Of a stretch of 64,000 bases of DNA, positions 61,381 to 64,000 are shown piece after piece. The notes beneath the pieces are model-generated. The model did not search any database, had not been told where the DNA came from, and worked only from the letters and a program-made list of their open reading frames with translations. The stretch's first letter is position 1. Each line of letters begins with the position of its first letter. The stretch is from Tillus elongatus (taxonomy: Eukaryota > Arthropoda > Insecta > Coleoptera > Cleridae): positions 10,015,795 through 10,079,794 of the forward strand of contig OZ023265.1 in assembly GCA_964006375.1 (NCBI GenBank), given 5' to 3'. A program made the position numbers and the translations under genes.

Positions 61381-61545
61381 ATGTTGGTGCAGAGTGAGAA
61401 CGTGGGCCCAATGGGCCGTACTGGTGCTATCCCTATCGGAATCAGGGATTCGCCGACACTGGCCAGGGTTGAAAGGGCCATGCTAAGACATGAGGAAGGT
61501 GCTAACAGGGAAGGAGCTTATTATGAAAGAGCTGCATATTCACAG
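61381..61545 (+). CDS. First coding exon of an unidentified gene
   Basis: 55 codons from an ATG at 61381 to a strong phase-0 donor (CACAG|GTAAGTTT). It reads MLVQSENVGPMGRTGAIPIG, then RDSPTLARVERAMLRH and ending YYERAAYSQ. No signal peptide or membrane segment. G+C is higher than in the TE debris and no frame damage is seen, so it looks like real host coding sequence. The next exon is not recognised before the window ends. I do not recognise the family. Confidence 0.6.
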
Positions 61546-62592
61546 GTAAGTTTCTGTTTCTGAAAAAAAGTTTTCGTACAGGGTTTGTCTTTTATTCATT
61601 AAAACGCTATAAAAAATTGAAAAATAGCTTAAAGAAAGGCTGCAAACTGTTCATAAAACAAGATAGCAAAATATTTGACCACTTAATATTCTCGAAGTTA
61701 GTAATAGTCTAATAATTAAGGGTTTTCTTTAATTACTCAGTCGATACAAGCTTTATGCATAAAAAGTCTAGACGCAGTAAGTGCGTTATGCTGGCGAATT
61801 TTATAGAAGTACGCTTTTTTTTTACCAAAAACCTTTTCTATGCAAAAATTTTCTGAGGGTTTTGCCACGAAAAATAGGCATTTTTTAAAATTTGTTACGA
61901 GTGGTAAATAACGAGGTTTGAAAATGACTTTTCGTCTTTAACGAGTTCATCAATTAATAAAATCTCTTCATATTTTTCGTTTTATTCTTTTATTTAATGA
62001 TTTGGAAAACAATGATTAAGATCTTCGAATGGGTTAAAAGGAGCATGAAAAAAAGTGTATATCCAAAATATGTTTATATAAAAACTGCAATAGCAGGGCA
62101 ATGGGTAAACCCCCTCCCCCATTTCTCCGTTTTTTGCAGTCCTTTTTATAAGTATATTTGAATCAGACTTAGCGAATGAAAATTACTATTTTTCCATTCT
62201 TTATGCAGACTATATTTTCTCAGTATTCGATACAAATGTATGCAAAGTAGGCGATTTATTGCAAGATTAACAATAAATTTGACTCCATTAAACACACCCA
62301 TGAAATAGAAATTAATAACAAATTATCTTTTCTTGGTGTATTATTGCTCATCAAAAATAGAAACACTTTAGAATTGGACATCCACAGAAGGGAAACCACT
62401 GCTTTGAGTTACATTTCGATTGATTCACAATATAGTTTTTCACAAAAAACTTGATTGAACTTTTGAACGTAGCTATTGTGTAATAGTTACTCTGTCTGCT
62501 TAGTGGAAAAATTAGTCAATGAACATTGATTTTTGCTATAGATGTGTGATATATAAATATAATTGAGAATAGAAGAGATGAATTTAAAGAAC
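61546..62592 (+). other. Probable first intron of the 61381 gene
   Basis: AT-rich sequence after the donor. It includes an isolated end-A variant at about 61768-61800. No exon recognised. Confidence 0.4.
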
Positions 62593-62880
62593 TCTGGACG
62601 CAGCAAGTGCGTTATGATAGTGAATTTTAATTATAATGTTTTTAATAGCAAACATGTCTTCTTTTTAGGAAAAGCAGGCATCAAATTTGGTTACCAGTAT
62701 AACCTATATAGTAAAAGCAATGTACTATATTTCATCAAAATAAATTTATTGTTTGAAAATGTACAAACATTTTCCAAAAATAAAATGTTCCCGAAAAAAC
62801 CGGCTGCCTGGCCAACGATCCTATTGAAATGTGAAGCATTAGATGAAAGTTCGCTACCATAACGCAATTGCTGCGTCTCG
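62593..62880 (-). repeat. MITE-like element bounded by end A repeats
   Basis: End A at 62593 and an inverted variant ending at about 62879. The interior has GCAGGCATCAAATTTGG and AACCTATATAG. 288 bp. Confidence 0.78.
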
Positions 62881-62924
62881 ATTTTCTTTTCTTACAAACA
62901 TGCCATATAACACATATAACACAA

Positions 62925-63755
62925 GAAACAAAGTAGGGGCTAAAGCTGAACCTTGAGCAACTCCTGCATTAATTGGATACAGTTTAGAGGAATGGCCATC
63001 CATGACAACAGAGATGCTCCGGTTGGAGAGTTTATTAAGCAGCGCTGCGTGCCAGACCTGGTCGAATGCTTTGGGTATGTCCAGAGCGACAATCTGGGAT
63101 TTACCGTGTAGCTCCATAGACTTGTTCCAAGAATGGGTGACAAAGGAAAGGATGTCGGCAGTTGATCTGCGCTGACGGAATCCATACTGCCTGTCGTGGA
63201 TTAGACTGTGTTTTTCAAGAAATTTTAGTAATTCGGTGTTTATATATTTTCCATCAGTTTAGAGACGATTGAAAGGAGAGAAATAGGCCTGTACGTGCTA
63301 GGAAGCGCTTTTGATCCTTTCTTGGGGATGGGTTGTACTCGAGCAGTTTTCCAGTTACTAGGGAATATGCCTTTATTGTAAGATATCTGAAACAGACGAG
63401 TCAGGACAGGAGAAAGTTCGGGTGCGTTTTTTTTTAGAACAATTGCTGGGATCTCGTCAAGACCAGAAGCTTTCCTGGTATTAAGAGAAGAGAGCATCTT
63501 TCGTACCTTTTTAGTTTTGAAAATCATATCCGTCATTTTATGCGAGACATTGGGGACTGTTGGTGGCTGAACATTTGGAGGTGGGTTGAGAGTAGAATTG
63601 CCGGCGAACAACGAGGCAAAAATTTCAGCCTTGCCCAGGGCGGTAGAAACAGTTTCATCCCCTGGGACAAGAGGTGGGAACGTGCTCTTGCAGAAATTAT
63701 TCCCAATAAATTTAGCAAGAGTCCAGAAGGGTTTGCCGCCGTTGGAGCTTTGCGT
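62925..63755 (-). pseudogene. Jockey/CR1-type LINE fragment (copy 10)
   Basis: RT fingers to palm fragment: NTRKASGLDEIPAIVLKK (frame 63767-63240), then QVWHAALLNKL joined to SNRSISVVMDG by an internal deletion of about 80 bp, ending at SALAPTLF. Truncated on both sides. Confidence 0.88.
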
Positions 63756-63784
63756 AGATATAAACATTTTGATTTTTGATTTTG

Positions 63785-63885
63785 ATTAAAATCGACCCAT
63801 TGTTTTTTGAGTTATCGGTATTTTTTTATTCAAGATTTGAGATCTCCTCATTAGTGACTTTTCTAAGAAAATTCACTAAAAGAAG
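63785..63885 (-). repeat. HINE-like element, mostly deleted
   Basis: AAAATCGACCCATTGTTTTT, GAGTTATCGG, then directly GATCTCCTC and an end-B hairpin (63853-63885). The (TA)n core is reduced to a few bases. Confidence 0.55.
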
Positions 63886-64000
63886 AAAACCGTTTTTTAG
63901 AGATGGGCAAACTCCATTTTGCTGTTTTGAAATAAGTGTCGTTTTATATCCATTCTTTTGCTGCCTCAAGTGTAGAGATGCTGATATTTTGTCCTTCGAT

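Overview
This is AT-rich nuclear DNA from an animal, almost certainly an insect. A beetle or another insect with a large genome is my guess, from the transposon content rather than from a diagnostic gene. There are no prokaryotic features. The window is mostly a nest of transposable elements (TEs) around one recognisable host gene and the first exon of a second.

Host genes. Three phase-0 exons on the + strand (17177-17680, 31311-31610, 38913-39227) join into a 372-residue TPR protein that I identify as ODAD4/TTC25, an outer dynein arm docking subunit of motile cilia and sperm flagella. A perfect RFX X-box (16922-16935) lies about 240 bp upstream of its ATG, as expected for a ciliary gene. Its introns are about 13.6 kb and 7.3 kb and are almost entirely TE. 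A CpG-richer island near 61.05-61.55 kb carries a 55-codon first exon on the + strand (61381-61545, strong GTAAGT donor) of a gene I do not recognise, and a possible divergent exon on the - strand.

Mobile DNA. (1) Ten copies or fragments of one Jockey/CR1-type LINE, eight of them on the - strand; the best copy (53.2-56.49 kb) has one evident frameshift. (2) Two RTE-clade LINE fragments (12.3-13.6 and 29.3-30.25 kb). (3) A piggyBac transposase relic (5.8-7.5 kb) split by a hAT element with an intact 8-bp target duplication. (4) A mariner-type element with terminal repeats of about 410 bp sitting in a (TA)n tract (45.43-47.84 kb). (5) A tRNA-derived SINE with a 13-bp target duplication (48.76-49.12 kb). 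(6) A copia RNase H scrap and possible LTRs. (7) A very abundant non-autonomous family, Helentron/HINE-like by structure, with two recurring ends: end A (GGACGCAGCAAGTGCGTTAT, about 27 occurrences) and end B (a hairpin containing AGTGAATTTT). Long members have a (TA)n core and often a 141-bp tandem repeat; short members are MITE-like, about 300 bp.

Most unusual content. At 35.3-36.1 kb a ~320-bp repeat occurs as inverted tandem units carrying type I hammerhead ribozymes with complete cores, resembling metazoan retrozymes. At 39.7-40.25 kb a fold-back element has a degenerate hammerhead-like motif of the Penelope type in both arms. At 33.75-34.55 kb a GC-rich fold-back contains four inverted copies of one module.

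Element limits are read by eye from repeats within the window and are approximate (about 10-30 bp) unless a target duplication is given.
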